Source of the DNA: Adiantum capillus-veneris
Taxonomy: Eukaryota; Streptophyta; Polypodiopsida; Polypodiales; Pteridaceae
Direction: 5' to 3'
Assembly (NCBI GenBank): GCA_014529385.2
Contig: CM043947.1
Coordinates: 133,728,391 to 133,792,390 of the forward strand
Length of the DNA stretch: 64,000 nucleotides
The notes beneath the pieces were generated by a model. It was not told the origin of the DNA and did no database searches. It was given only the letters and a program-made list of their open reading frames with translations. The translations under genes were made by a program, and so were the position numbers. Below are positions 22,531-34,078 of this stretch, in pieces; the first letter of the stretch is position 1; the number at the start of each line of letters is the position of its first letter.

Positions 22531-23305
22531 GGAAGGTTGTGTAATTAGTGGCTAGCAAATAAATCCTTTGCAAAAGCTTTGTTGGTTAGACAGAGAGTCC
22601 GCGAGTAGCGGCAACTCATGAGAAATTGAAAAAGCTATTTTTGTTGAATTATAGGGATGTCTTTATTAGGCCTTGTTTGAATTGTTTTGGTATTGTTTGA
22701 AGGGCTGACGTATAAAAGAATCTTTGTTTGGAATTACTTAAGGAACATTGTTTGTATATGTAAAACAGTGTGATAAAAAAGTGTGAGTGTGGGGTGAAAA
22801 ATGGGGGTTGGTTCAGGTTGCAAGTCAAGGATGGGTAGTCTCAATTAGTCGAGAAACTCTCCACTCCCTCTTATTAAGAGAAGTGAAATTAGAGACTTAT
22901 TGTGCCAAGATTCGAGACGGCCCAAGATTCGAGACGGCCCAATCTACGTGACATAAGATTACTATTTAGTTTAGACTAAGTCTCATATCATATTTAGGGT
23001 CTATGGATGGCGACCGTGCCTCTTAAACATGGGGAAAAAGGATTTTTTAATGGATTCTAATTATGTCAATGGGATTTCATCTTTATGTTAGGAAACAGCT
23101 TTATTAGAATCCTAGATTTATCGATCTGACTTGTGGCGTATAACCCTTATAACCACGTAAACGATGGATAGAGGACCTCCTCTCTTGTGTTGCTTGTATC
23201 TCTACTTTCTGGAAACAGAGTAGGGTGTCATCAATGGAAAATGAGAATAAAGGAAGGCCATCTATCAAGTCGCCCCAATCTTCTCGGGGTTGGGGATTTC
23301 ACAAT

Positions 23306-23317
23306 TGATATCAGAGC
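23306..23317 (+). promoter_or_regulatory. D1 primer-binding site (initiator Met tRNA)
   Basis: TGATATCAGAGC, followed by CTAGGTT, differs by one base from TGGTATCAGAGC, the plant initiator-Met tRNA complement used by many LTR retrotransposons. It lies two bases after the LTR. Confidence 0.8.
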
Positions 23318-23544
23318 CTAGGTTAAAAAGATTATATTGATTACTTCAAGCTTCCTCGTGTATATGGTTTTCTATAATCATAACTTGACTCGCAGAGATA
23401 TCACATCATGCCGATTGAGGTATACCATAGTTATACTTGAAACCTCTTTTTTTTTTCATCAAGAGATCTTTTGTAGATCCCTATATGAAATTTTGATGAT
23501 TTTATGAATAGAAGATTGAATTGTTTTTCTACAAAGAAACTGTT

Positions 23545-23820
23545 TGACTAGTTAAGTCATAAAAGTGAGTTTTTGGGTGGACTGAATGAGACATGACCGG
23601 TTAAGTCAAGTGATTGGATGATCCATGACTAGTTAAGTCATGTGATTGAGATAATCATGACTGGTTAAGTCATATGATTGAGTTTTGACGGATTGGATAA
23701 GTCATGACTGGTTAAGTCATATGACAAGTTTGATGGACTGGTTAAGTCAAGATTGATTAGGTCATGTGATTGAGTTTTAATGAATCGGATAAGTAAGGAT
23801 TGATTAAGTCATACGATTGA
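23545..23820 (+). repeat. Leader repeat array with inverted TGACT/AGTCA cores
   Basis: TGACTAGTTAAGTCA or close variants begin at 23,545, 23,594, 23,626, 23,658, 23,705 and 23,735, with weaker copies to about 23,810. The core is a short inverted repeat and is followed by TGATTGAG in most units. Spacing runs from 30 to 49 bases. It lies between the primer site and gag. Confidence 0.8.
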
Positions 23821-23898
23821 GCTTTTAGTGGACTTGATAAGTTTAAGTTTGGAAAGTACCCTATTGATTTGAGTTATTATAAACATTGATGTACACTC

Positions 23899-24633
23899 AG
23901 GGGAATCCTCAAATCACTTCTACGTTGGAAAACCCTCATAACAATGCTATTTATACAGAAATTCCGGAGAAGAAGTTGTTGCTCAAACAAATGCAACCAC
24001 CTTCTTTTCAAGGATAGGATGATGACATTGAGAAAGATGCAGAAGTATGGATTGAAGCTATGGATGATTGCTTCTTTGTTGCAAGGACCACACCTGCAAA
24101 TCGAGCGATGTTAGGGATGTTTTGCCTCTCAGGGGAAGCAAAATTATGGTGGAAAAAACATTGTCGTGATATGGGAGTATTAGAGAACTCTCAGAGTTGG
24201 TGGGAAATGAAACAAAGTAGTGAAGGAAAGATACTTACCTCCTGCCCATGAAGCAATAAAGATGAATAACTTCTTTAGCTTGAAATAATACAGTTTATCC
24301 TTGGAAGAGTACTACTCAAAGTTTATAAGGCTTAGATGTTACACCATCAATGACCATAGACCAGCAGGTAGCTCGCTTTTGTCAAGGTTTGAGAGAACCA
24401 ATTAGCTCGTGAGATTGGAAGCCCTGAAGCCTACCACAGTACAAGATGCTTTACTACGAGCTAAACCATTGATGAAGGAACAAGGGATTACAAGAAGAAT
24501 TGAACAGAATCAGAGCTTCAGAGATAGTCAGCCACAGAGAGCTTATGCCACTGATGTGCAAGATTCTCGATGCTTGAATGTTCCATGCTTTGAATGTGGA
24601 GAGTTGGGACACTATCAAAACTCTTATCCATGA
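23899..24633 (+). pseudogene. D1 gag
   Basis: Reads EKKLLLKQMQPPSFQG, EVWIEAMDDCFFVARTTP, MLGMFCLSGEAKLWWKKHCR and later LEALKPTTVQDALLRAK, typical of the Retrotrans_gag domain. The zinc knuckle is CFECGELGHYQNSY, with the last Cys changed to Tyr. A stop after FQG, another at 24,249 and frame changes in between break it. It is a different gag from those of the T, A and C elements. Confidence 0.8.
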
Positions 24634-24780
24634 TTGGCTAATGGAGCGACAGTAGTAGAAAGTGAAGCAGATTAAGGACATCACCCTTATAGACATAATG
24701 ATGGTCGTTAGTAAGTAGAGTAGGAGTATCCTCACTTTTCCTCGAGATGAGGACATCTCAAATCCCTAAGTTGGAGAGAT

Positions 24781-25747
24781 TATAATGTACCCAATATTTT
24801 TCAATAAAAGTATTATTAAGTCAAAGAGCATTCTAATGGAACGATCGGATAAAAAATCGAACTTTAGAACTACTAATTATGACCCTTATTCACTTGAAAC
24901 AATAATGTTGATGGGAAACTTAAGCCTCAAGATTGTATCTAGAGATAAAAGTTGACTCTTGTGAAGGAAGGAGCAATCTTAGGAAAGAGAGAGCAATTTT
25001 AGGAAAGGAGGAGTATTTTTAGGAAAGAAAGAGGAGGGAGTTAAGTTTAGAGTTTTTGTCTTGTTGGCCAAGCTTCTTCTCAAATTGGAGAATCAAAATT
25101 GTGTATCAGATTTCGTGTCCGCAAAAAAAGAAAAAGAGAGAGCCGCAAACGTATGCGAACTTATCCCTCTATTCTTAGCTGACCTTGAGAGCCTATATAA
25201 AGACCCCTCTCCCTTCACTTTGACAGACACACACTCTCAGAAGCGTAAGCTCTCTTGCGTTGACGTCGGAGTTATCTTCTCTCCCTCAAGCTCTTACCTT
25301 CAAGCCATCTCCATCTCCATCTCCATCTCCAAGTCTTCCTCTACCATCATCGTGTCGCCTTGAATTTTTGGAGTTCTCTTCTCTCTTTCTCTCTTCTCTA
25401 AATCCATATGATGTCCCCAAAGGGAGTGACTCAAAGCTCAAAGGACGCTCATGTCGCTCCACCTCTAGGGAAGGTGAAAAAGAAGGTATCATCTACTCCA
25501 AATGTTGCTGAAGCGGAGGTATTGGTTGCGGAAGAAGCTGAAGCCGTCCAGCGTCAAACACGGGATGTAATCAAACACGTCACTAATCCGGTAAGATGAA
25601 CTTATAATTCTGCATTGCTATTCATGAGATGACTTGGGAAGCTAAACATAGGGAACCCCTTAAATTGTCCAAGAAACATGATTCTATTACAAGAAACAAG
25701 CATATGTTTTCATAGATTAGTAAAAGAACTGTTTGATAAATTTTCAC
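24781..25747 (+). mobile_element. D1 3' LTR, truncated
   Basis: Matches 21,236 onward. Its first bases are TATAATG, a G-to-A change of the TG end. It is preceded by the purine-rich GTTGGAGAGAT. The similarity ends at TTTTCAC (25,747), where another sequence begins with TG. About 1.1 kb of the LTR is missing. Confidence 0.78.
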
Positions 25748-25803
25748 TGTTAGGGCTCGGGAGGAGGGGACGGGTCCCATGGGGGGTGAGTGGGAGAGAG
25801 TCA

Positions 25804-25865
<62 letters not shown>

Positions 25866-26679
25866 GGGGAAAAAGAGGAGTAAAAAGAGCCCAACAAAAG
25901 GGCATTTCCAAGAGCCGATCAGTGATTGGCCAGAAAAGGCAGATAGAGCCGGACAAAGACTATGCTCCACACGTAGTTCAAGTGAGAGAGAGATAGAGAG
26001 AATTGTCCACCATGCACTCATGCCTAAAAGGGAGCATGCCAATTGTAAGCAATGCACAAAATACTAATGTGAGCTCAAAATTGATGGCACGAGTTGAGAA
26101 AGCTCCATTTTTTAATTTTTTTTCGGACTTAGACCTCTATAAGGGGTTCTACTTTTTGTTTTCTCTTTTTTTGGAGGTCAATTTTTTAGGACTATTAGGA
26201 GATATTTTTGGGGAACCGACGGTAGCGGTGGGCAGTTCTTCTACTTGAGATCAGTTGGAGAAAACAAGGGAAGGGCGGGAAAAGCATCGAGAGCACGAAA
26301 CAACTAGATGGCAGTGCAATTTGGGGGAGTTTTTCTTAGGCGAGGGTTGCAATTCGAAGGGCATACCAAAGCGGACTTATGTAACAAAATTGTAAAAGAG
26401 CAATAAAAAAAATTGAATCTATATTTTTTGCTAGTTGAATACATCTCTTGAGTCTCAAATCTATGTTTTTATCACCTTGTTAATTAATATTGTTCTTATT
26501 TGCAGTTTACTCTCTCTCAAACTCTGTTTAATTATCAGTATTATGTGTATTAAACTATTAATTAAGTCTATTTGCACTTTGTTATCCTAGTTTGAGCACC
26601 TGCTAAGCTCTTGTCTACAGCCAAAGGGCCGGTGCTTTCTCGATCAACCCTAGAGAACCGTGCACTCTGAGAACGTGTG
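25748..26679 (+). mobile_element. Candidate LTR of an unnamed element
   Basis: Begins TGTTAGGGCTCGG exactly where the D1 LTR is interrupted. It carries a (GA)28 tract at about 25,807-25,862, a TATA-like CTCTATAAGG near 26,135 and AATAAAAAAAATTG near 26,401, a layout expected of U3, R and U5. The other end is uncertain and may be at TTGTCTACA (about 26,620). There is no second copy in the window. The GA tract produces long meaningless reading frames. Confidence 0.35.
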
Positions 26680-27328
26680 TGTTAGCAGCAATTTAACCCA
26701 TGTAACATTTTTTGGAACCTTTATGGTAAAAAAGTTTATTCTTTTGATAAGTCGATAATAATTGTAGCTCCTATTTTCCAAGTGGATATTGTAATTGATG
26801 AGACGGGGCTATTAGCTTCCAGATTGTATCAATTTATTCTTTGTTAGAGCTCCTAGATTATTAGTTTTGACCAAAGAAACCTTGGCTAGGGTATAAAAGC
26901 CAATTTTTGTAAGTTATTGTTAAGTTTTGGATAAGAAATACACAATGTGAGCTAATGATGATCACTTCTCTCCTTCACATGCTTCCTACTCCCGTGTTGG
27001 CTGTCACATTGTAGTCCCGTCTGTTGCGTTACAACCGCAGGTAAGAGCTCTACGCATTGACGTAAATATATAATGGTAAACTATCGCTTTCGATATCGTC
27101 AACCTCTGGTCTAATTTCATCATAAGTAGAAATTTAAGCTAAGAAATCACAAAGCATAGGCGGGGTATTGGGGCATCATTGTTAAGCATTTAGATGCATT
27201 CGGGGTCAAAAACAACTAGGTCAAAAAGTCAATGCTGTTAATAATCACAATATTTGCACTTCATCAAAAGTGACATGAGGGACCATAAGCATGTCTTCTT
27301 AGGTCTTATATACTTATCTTAGAAGGGT
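26680..27328 (+). mobile_element. A-family LTR, left part
   Basis: TGTTAGCAGCAA onward matches 34,079-34,690 with many substitutions. TATAAAA is at 26,892-26,898, in the same position as in the A1 LTR. Similarity breaks off after CTTAGAAG, and the right end of the same LTR is found 1.5 kb further on at 28,836-28,975. Confidence 0.78.
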
Positions 27329-27660
27329 CAATTCATTCCCACTAAGACTACGGTTAAGATACCAAAATTAGCATGGCTATTTGTAGAGCATATATATAAA
27401 CTCTACGGTCTTCCAGCTAGTATCATTAGCGACAAAGATCAAAAGCTTGATAATCATTTTTGGAAAGCTGTGTTCCAAAAGTTGAAAACTAAATTTAATC
27501 TAAGTACGGCTGATCATCCAAAAACGGATGGTCAAAACAAAAGAGTTAATCAAGTGCTGGTAAAATGGCTAGATAGACCTGAAGAAGGTTCTACATGGGA
27601 GAATGTCTCTGCACTTAAGAAATGTTTTCCTACGTTCATTTTTTAGGACAAAAACAATTC
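27329..27660 (+). pseudogene. Chromovirus-like integrase remnant
   Basis: Reads FVEHIYKLYGLPASIISDKDQ (second catalytic Asp), HFWKAVFQKL, TADHPKTDGQNKRVNQVL and, after an internal deletion, VKWLDRPEEGSTWENVSALK and PTFIF. The position of the catalytic Glu (usually in GQTERVNQ) is Lys. The last part resembles the chromodomain tail of Tekay-type chromoviruses, where W-x-G-R-P-x-E-E-x-T-W is common. A G10 run follows at about 27,667. Confidence 0.72.
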
Positions 27661-27851
27661 TCCAAGGGGGGGGGGGGTAATTTAAGGACATGGGTCCTAT
27701 GGGCAAGGCCACTGGCATGGCCAAACCATGTGTACGCTAGGGGGAGGCTATAAGATAGCACGATTGGGTGGAGACTAGCACACGCATTACCACTACCCTC
27801 TAAAACTGACAAATCTATGCATCCCCAGAGGTACCACTATCTACATGAATG

Positions 27852-28034
27852 TCACCACAAGACAAATCCACAACCTTCTCTCCATGCCACAAAAGAGACA
27901 TGTCTCGTCTCTCGCTCCAAACATGGCGGCAAATACACAGAGACTACACCGCCTCGTGTGTCATAAATATACAAAGGGTATAGCAGACCACTCCTAGCAC
28001 CTTTTTCTATCACCAGTGATCCCCTATGTAACAA
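27852..28034 (-). pseudogene. Copia GAG-pre-integrase fragment related to C2
   Basis: LHRGSLVIEKGARSGLLYPL and GGVVSVYLPPCLERETRHVS match the C2 polyprotein at about 37,990-37,850 (LGSLVIARGARSGTSYPL). The fragment is isolated, with no LTR around it. Flanking bases 27,661-27,851 carry no clear signal. Confidence 0.7.
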
Positions 28035-28035
28035 A

Positions 28036-28835
28036 TTAGTGGTTATTACCTCTCTAATCTTGTGTGATTTTCGTCTTTTGCTTGTGTGTGCACGACAGAT
28101 CTACGTGTGTGTGCTTGTGATTAGTGTGTTGCATGATAGGATTAGTGTTGTGTGCATCTTGCAATCATTAGTGTGTGTGATTGGGTTGATTGGAGGTGAA
28201 GGGAAGTGGATGTGGATATTGCCCATCATTGTGGCTTAGCTCCTCCATAGGCCGAGAATCTCACCTCATAGAGTCACCATTTGTGCTTCCATGATTAGCT
28301 CACTAATCGTGTGAGTGTTTCCATGTCCTAGCTAGATAGCTCATCCCTCCGGATTGATAATTTTTTTGGTCATTGCAGCTATGCAATGATGGAGACCCCC
28401 AACATTCCTCGATGGCAGAAATGGGTCTACAAAGTTGAGAAATAAATAGGTCAAATATAAGGAAGAAAAGTGTGAAAAGAAAGAGGTTTATATTTTGTGG
28501 ATTTAGATGTGGTATTGGTGGAGGATAGCCATAGGCTTGAGTTTGTCACTAAATCCATTGAGTGGGGAGGGTATGTAATTGCACATAGGAAGAAACATAT
28601 TATTGGCTTGAGGTAAAGGCTAGAAATATGGTATGGGCAATTTGAACTGAACTAGGATGTAAGACCACAAGCATGGGGTTGTTGCACCTTGTTCTTGGCA
28701 CCACAGAAAATATCCCGTATCCGGGTCGACCCTCCATGAACCTTTGGGGGTCATGGAGGGAGAGAATTTTAGACTAGAGTTGATTTGGGAAACTACATTA
28801 CAATGTGCTCCATTGATCTAGTAGTAGTTATCTAT
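28036..28835. other. Unassigned spacer
   Basis: No convincing coding frame and no similarity to the rest of the window. A short TG/GT-rich stretch lies at 28,080-28,190. A small hairpin, GACCCTCCATGA facing TCATGGAGGG, lies near 28,725-28,760. It is the right part of the insertion that splits the A-family LTR. Confidence 0.4.
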
Positions 28836-28975
28836 TGTTTTCCAAGAGATTGACACCCTCTTCTAGCCTCTATGCACTAGTCAAGCTAGCTTTGTCCCAT
28901 GGATTGACAATTATGTTTGCGGTTCTCGCTATGTCTGCCAATAAGATAGGAGTGAGGTTAGAAACCCATCCCATA
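28836..28975 (+). mobile_element. A-family LTR, right part
   Basis: AGAGATTGACACCCTCTTC to CCCATCCCATA matches 34,806-34,947, the right end of the LTR. It is the continuation of 26,680-27,328; about 115 LTR bases are missing at the junction. No primer site follows, so this copy is a solo or truncated LTR. Confidence 0.75.
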
Positions 28976-30289
28976 GTGTGAGTCACATCTTGAACCAAGG
29001 GGGGGTCATCTTGGCCGCATGATAACACCCCTCCCTCCTTATCCTCAAAAAAATAATGCAGACACTTATGGCAGCGAGAATCACCTTCTACTATAACGTC
29101 AGCACTAACGTGAGACACGACGACATCACTTGTTGCCTTGCCGGCGGCATCAATAACGACCTACCGTGCCACCGGCCACCCGTAGTTTCCAAGAGCTCCA
29201 CCAATGCAGTACCAAGAGAGGGCCATCATAGCCACCATCCAAAGATCTCCCTCTCTCTCTCATGCTTATGCCCTTGAGGAGGTTACAATCCACCATACAT
29301 ACCCCCCACACCCCTCGGCTCTATATGCGCATGCAGGATTTGAATGGAACCACATGGCAGCCACCAGTGGTCCACAGGCCCCTCCAAGGCCTCAAATTTC
29401 ACAAATAATTCCTCCCCATTTAATTTTAAAAAACCCATTTGTTGCCCCTCCTTCATAGCCTTGTCATTCTCTGCACATGCATCCAACCACCAAGCCCTTG
29501 AAACCACCTCAAACCTGGCATATCCAAACCCAAATTCACCAATTCTTTCAATATCAAACCTTTGCATGGCCTCAAACCGAGTGCCCCTTGGTAAAAAGAA
29601 AACACCAAATTTCTCCCGGTTGACCACCATCGTCAACTTCAAACTAGGACATATGATCGATCCGGAGTTTGATAGATGCACAGTCACTTCCTGCTAGCTC
29701 CATATGTTGTCCACTACCCCTACAAACTCCCTTGAGCTTTAAAAAACCTCTGATGGCACATCTCCCAAGCTTTCAAACTGACCCCAAACCTCGCCACCAT
29801 CAAAACTTCAAAGCCCTGTAACTCCACAACCAAGACTCGGATTACCAATCTAAAAAGACCAACAGGCTCCATAATTCAAGCACTACACATCTATCCACTA
29901 GAACTGTCCATCTCAGATCTGCAATGCACTCTAGCTTCAAAGTCAAATATCTCGCACATCGTGGCTCCATTTGACAAGCCGTCTAGACTAGCCTGTTTAG
30001 CACTTCAATATCTTCATATCCATGCCAAAAACCATCCATGTGATCCTCCTTCATCCGCCATCCCATCAAGCCCATCATGGAGCCCTTTTGGTCTTAAAAC
30101 ATCATCAAACATACATTTTTGCTTTACCTATCTTCCAAGGACTCTTGTAGCTACTCTAGCCCTTTGGCATGCACCTACTATCTTGCATATACCTGCATGT
30201 GTCATATTCTATGGCTGACCAACTTTGGTTGCACCATCATTTCCGACCCCCTATTTGAACATTCATGTTCAACCACACAAATGCTTTAT
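28976..30289. other. Unassigned region with one non-repetitive ORF
   Basis: No element signature. On the - strand, 29,687-29,283 is open for 134 codons with mixed composition (REKFGVFFLPRGTRFEAMQ; FLKLNGEELFVKFEALEG) and is overlapped by a weaker 117-codon frame on the other strand. I recognise no family. It may be a broken host or transposon fragment. The rest, including 29,700-30,289, shows nothing I can name. Confidence 0.3.
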
Positions 30290-31330
30290 GCACATGGCCC
30301 CAATGGCATCATCTCCCACTGATGGGTTAACATAAAACTCCTTTTCCCATTCACGAGCTTGTATAATGGGTAGTGTACTCAAAAATTCTTTGACTCTGTC
30401 AAAAACATCTTCACAATCATATATCCACTCCAATGGATCATTCTTTATGGCTTGCTACAATGGATACAATAATTGTGATGCCAAAGGTATGATTTGAGAT
30501 AGATATTTATCCTTCTGTATGAAAGTGGCCAACTGTCTGGTATCTTTTGGAGATGACAACAACAAAAAGGCCTCTACTTTCTCTGAATCTGCTTCAACCT
30601 CATTTTCTAAAATCACATGTCCAAGAAGCTTCACTCTTGGCTATGCCAAATGATACTTCTTAGGGTTCAACTGTCCCCCCCATTCATCATACCTTGCAAA
30701 ATTTATTTCAAGCTTCTCAACATGCTCTTTCCTTGAACTGTATACACAAAAATCATCTATGAACCCTTTGACAACTTCCCAAGAAACGGTTAAGGAACCA
30801 ATCCACTTTTCTTTCAAAAGCTCCAAGTCCATTTCTAAACCCAAAAGGAAGGCAACAAAAGCAGAAACAGCCCCATGGAGTGATAAAAGTAGTCTTTTTT
30901 TAATCTTCAGGAGCAAGGATAGTTGAAAATACCCTGAATAACCATCATAAACATTGTATCTTTCAAAGTTAGTCACCGCATCCAAAAGTTCATCAATGAA
31001 AGGTAAGGGATAAGGATCTTTCTTGGTCACTTTATTTAGTGGCTTATAATCATTGCAAACTCTCCAACATCCATCTTTCTTTGGAGTTACCACTACAGGG
31101 CTCACCCATTCAGCATTATCAACTGGCACATTACTCTGCATCCAAAAGTCTATCCACTTCTTCCTTTAAAGTATTCATTTTCTCCTTGCCCATCCTTCTT
31201 AATTTCTGTCTTATTGGCTTTTCCCCTTCAACTAGTTTAATCTTCACAGGATCTTTAACAAAACCCCTTATTTCTTGATATGAAGTGGTGAAAATATTTG
31301 GAAACCTGTCCAGCATTGTTAAGTACTCCC
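30290..31330 (-). pseudogene. T3 reverse transcriptase and start of RNase H
   Basis: Reads IFTTSYQEIRGFVKDPVKIK, then WVSPVVVTPKKDGCWRVCND, FERYNVYDGYSGYFQL, a frameshifted middle, FIDDF (catalytic, 30,749-30,763), CVYSSRKEHVEKLE and GQLNPKKYHL. After a stop come LLGHVILENEVEADSEKV and the RNase H start EKEFYVNPSVGDDAIGA, where it ends. It is closely related to T4 and keeps the catalytic segment that T4 has lost. Confidence 0.82.
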
Positions 31331-31444
31331 TTCTTTCTCATTGTGTCAGCATATTTTGAATCAACTCCTTCTTCACTGGCAATTCTTGTTTAGGCTGCAT
31401 CAACTCCTCAAGTTTCTCTAAATGGCTTGAAGCATCAATATCCC

Positions 31445-31970
31445 CTAACCCTTGCAATACTTCACCAATTTCTCTCTTCTTCTCATCCAAAATAGAAAAA
31501 ATGACACTTCACCCTCATCACTGCAACTAGAAGTAGTGCCACTTTTTGAATATTCAGAACTGTCTTCATTGGTAGCTTCAGATTCATCATTTTCACTCAC
31601 ATCTTCTAGTGGCAAAGGTTTCTTGGTAGTCATATCAAACACCATATTTTCACCCTTCTTGCCATACACACAGATTGTACCCTTGCCCCAATCTTTCACA
31701 GCATGAATAGCTCTCAACCAAGGTCATCCCAAAATGAGAGGAAAAGCTCCTAGGCCAGCTGACATAACATGAAAGCTTATTATAACCTTCATGTGAAAGA
31801 CTTCAACTTCCAAATTCTTAATCAACCCCAAACACTTCACCTTGGCATGGTTTTCTAGTTGAATCCTAAACCGAGAGCTTTCACATGTAATGAGATCCAC
31901 TCTCTCAACACATGACTGTGTGATCACACAAGCTTGAGCACCTCCATCAATGTAGGCCTATCCCATGCCC
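31445..31970 (-). pseudogene. T3 aspartic protease with Asp-Gly-Gly motif
   Basis: AYIDGGAQACVITQSCVERV gives the active-site loop with Asp-Gly-Gly. FRIQLENHAKVKCLGLIKNL and GAFPLILGRP follow. A stop just after GRP separates it from MRAIHAVKDWGKGTICVYGK. The acidic Ser-rich tail (DESEATNEDSSEYSKSGTTS) leads to RT; in T4 the same tail is where C1 inserted. Confidence 0.8.
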
Positions 31971-33150
31971 ACATCTTTGTGCCAAGCGTTCACCACATGA
32001 CAAATGTTGGGTAACTCTCCCACTACCAACACTTCGACTCGGCTCTTTCTCTGGATTTACTAATGGCTTCCACTACCTCTTAAGTTTGGGCACAGTATTC
32101 ATCAACTATCCAAAAGTACAATCTACTTACAAGGCATTGTCTTACTCTTGACTTTTTCATCTTTTCCCTCTTTCCCTTTCTTTTTCTTTTTATTGGGACC
32201 TAGAGTGGCATAGGCTTCCCTCTCTCTTTTGCCTACGGGCATCATATCTACTTCTTTCTTTTCAACCCGCATAATACCCACATGACCACCACAGGTTTAG
32301 GCCTAATTTTCCTATTCAGTACCTTGATCTCCCCATATATCCAATGCATAATCATTATCCCTATTAGGAATCTACTGAGGAAGTGGAAACATATCACCTC
32401 CCATCCTTGTTGGATTTGGACAATAAGTGCTGATATGACCATGTTCACCACAATTATAATAGATAAGGATGAACCTCCTTTGCAGCTCAAAGACACCTTG
32501 TCCACGACCCGCATTAGCATCGGCTGGGCCACTCCTCTACCATGACCACGACCACGACCATGACCACCTCCACTTCCACTTCCAAGAGCAACGAACCGTA
32601 ATTCCTGCATCATGGTCACAATGTCTTGCATATTTTGTTGTTCAGTGTTTGCAACCCTTTAAGTAGGTTGAGCTTTCCATTATTTTTCCCTAGCGATAGT
32701 GACTGCCTCCTTGAAGGTAGCAGACCTTTTCAACTAAAATTTGAACTTCAAACTTTCCTTTAAGTTTGCCACAAAACGGTCCTTCTTTAACATGGCTGGA
32801 GGGATTTTATTTCCCAAAGCTCGGGTCCATTTATCCCATAAACGGGTGAGCTGCATGACAAAATCATCACTTTGATTAACCTTCTAATTGTAACCCAAAG
32901 TTTCATGCCAAACTTTATCAGGTACTTTGATGCTCCTGTATTGTGCAAGAAAAGCCTGCTTCACATGTTTGTAGTCCAAAATCACCCCTGCAGTTTGTGT
33001 CTGCACTAGCTCGTCATGATTTTGTAACCAATCTTTTGCCTCATCTTCTAAACTATATTGCAGCAACCACAAAAATATAGCTTGATCTAGTATATTTTGC
33101 AATAAGTAATTGACTTCCAATTTCTCAATAGAAATGCTGCACCTAATGGG
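31971..33150 (-). pseudogene. T3 gag
   Basis: Reads IEKLEVNYLLQNILDQAIFL, LLQYSLEDEAKDWLQNHDEL and VKQAFLAQYRSIKVPDKVWH, then in other frames FVMQLTRLWDKWTRALGN and MLKKDRFVANLKESLKFKF. The zinc knuckle has lost its first Cys (YYNCGEHGHISTYC). A Gly/Arg/His-rich run precedes it (GGHGRGRGHGRG). Frameshifts and stops are frequent. There is no LTR next to it; the start is lost at about 33,150. Confidence 0.78.
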
Positions 33151-34078
33151 AAAGCTAGCATATCCATTTTGCCTAGGTGTGACAGTATGAAAATGTCAAG
33201 TGAGGCAAGCTCAGAGGAGTGACAACCAGCATAGAGCAACTTGCCAAGCTCAGTGTGCATGGCCTCAAAAGTTCCTATGAATGACTCTATTGGCTTCCAC
33301 TCTACAAATTCAGATGGAAAACATCTGTAAACATGAACAAACAGCAGTGGATGTCTTACAACCATCAAAAGCAACACACAAGGCAAAAATATTAAATAGA
33401 CTAAACGAAAAACTTGAAAGAGGAGTAAAAATTACAATTTGCATGAAACCTCGATGGAGCCATTGTTGTCTCTAGCTTCAGTTTGTGAAGCAACATACAC
33501 ATGTTGCACCTTTGCAAGCCTCTTGCCATCTTGTGTTTGCTTGAACTCCATGATTCTTCCCTTCCAATGGTGTGGTCGAGAAGCCATGTGTCTCCTCAAG
33601 ACCTTGTGTGCACCTCTTGAGCTGAGATGCATTGTCACCCACATCATTCGTGCTACATGAAATGGAGTCAATGACACTCCTAGGTTGTCAAGTACCTGAT
33701 GATGCCATGGAAAATAGTGACACAACCTGCACACAAACACTTATGATTAGACATTACACATCCATGTTCTCAGTTGTATAAAGAGCAAGATTCTTGATGG
33801 TACACAAAGGTGAAGGATGCCACTTACTGCTATACTACTCCACCTGCTTGTTGGCTTAATGTGGAAGATAATGTTGCAAAGCTTGAGAGGGAAATAGATC
33901 CTCTCTAGAGAGCTTAATGGAGAAGGAGAAAGAACCCTGTTGAGGAATGAAAGATGGATGATCTAGCAGAAGGATATGTTGTAGACTTCAGCTTTAGCTA
34001 GAGGTGTTTAGTGAAGCCCATGGAGAAATGGATAACTTCAGCTTGAGGAGAATGCAGCCCTCAAGAATGCAGTAAGCT
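33151..34078. other. Unassigned spacer before the A2 LTR
   Basis: Two - strand frames (33,386-33,087 and 33,740-33,432) have mixed composition, for example ASRPHHWKGRIMEFKQTQDG, but match nothing I recognise. The stretch 33,750-34,078 is non-coding and GA-rich. The sequence AATGCAGTAAGCT directly before the LTR is the left flank of A2. Confidence 0.35.

Larger units (their letters stand above)
21236..23303 (+). mobile_element. D1 5' LTR
   Basis: Starts TGTAATGTACCC and ends TTTCACA two bases before a primer site. Positions 21,236-22,230 align closely with 24,781-25,747. An (AT)n tract at about 21,622-21,640 is replaced by GA-rich DNA in the other copy. A 17-base duplication (GAGACGGCCCAAGATTC) lies near 22,915-22,945. 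Short reading frames inside it are not genes. Confidence 0.8.
21236..25747 (+). mobile_element. D1: gag-only Ty3-like element with 2.07-kb LTRs
   Basis: LTRs at 21,236-23,303 and 24,781-25,747 (cut) flank only 1.48 kb containing a primer site, a leader repeat array, gag and a short tail. No protease, RT or integrase sequence is present between them. This matches the layout of non-autonomous, gag-carrying (TR-GAG-like) elements. It sits immediately after the T1 3' LTR. Confidence 0.7.

Noticed and set aside
28720-28765. Short hairpin GACCCTCCATGA facing TCATGGAGGG as a possible terminator or small RNA
   Set aside because: Too short and isolated in plant DNA; no transcript context.
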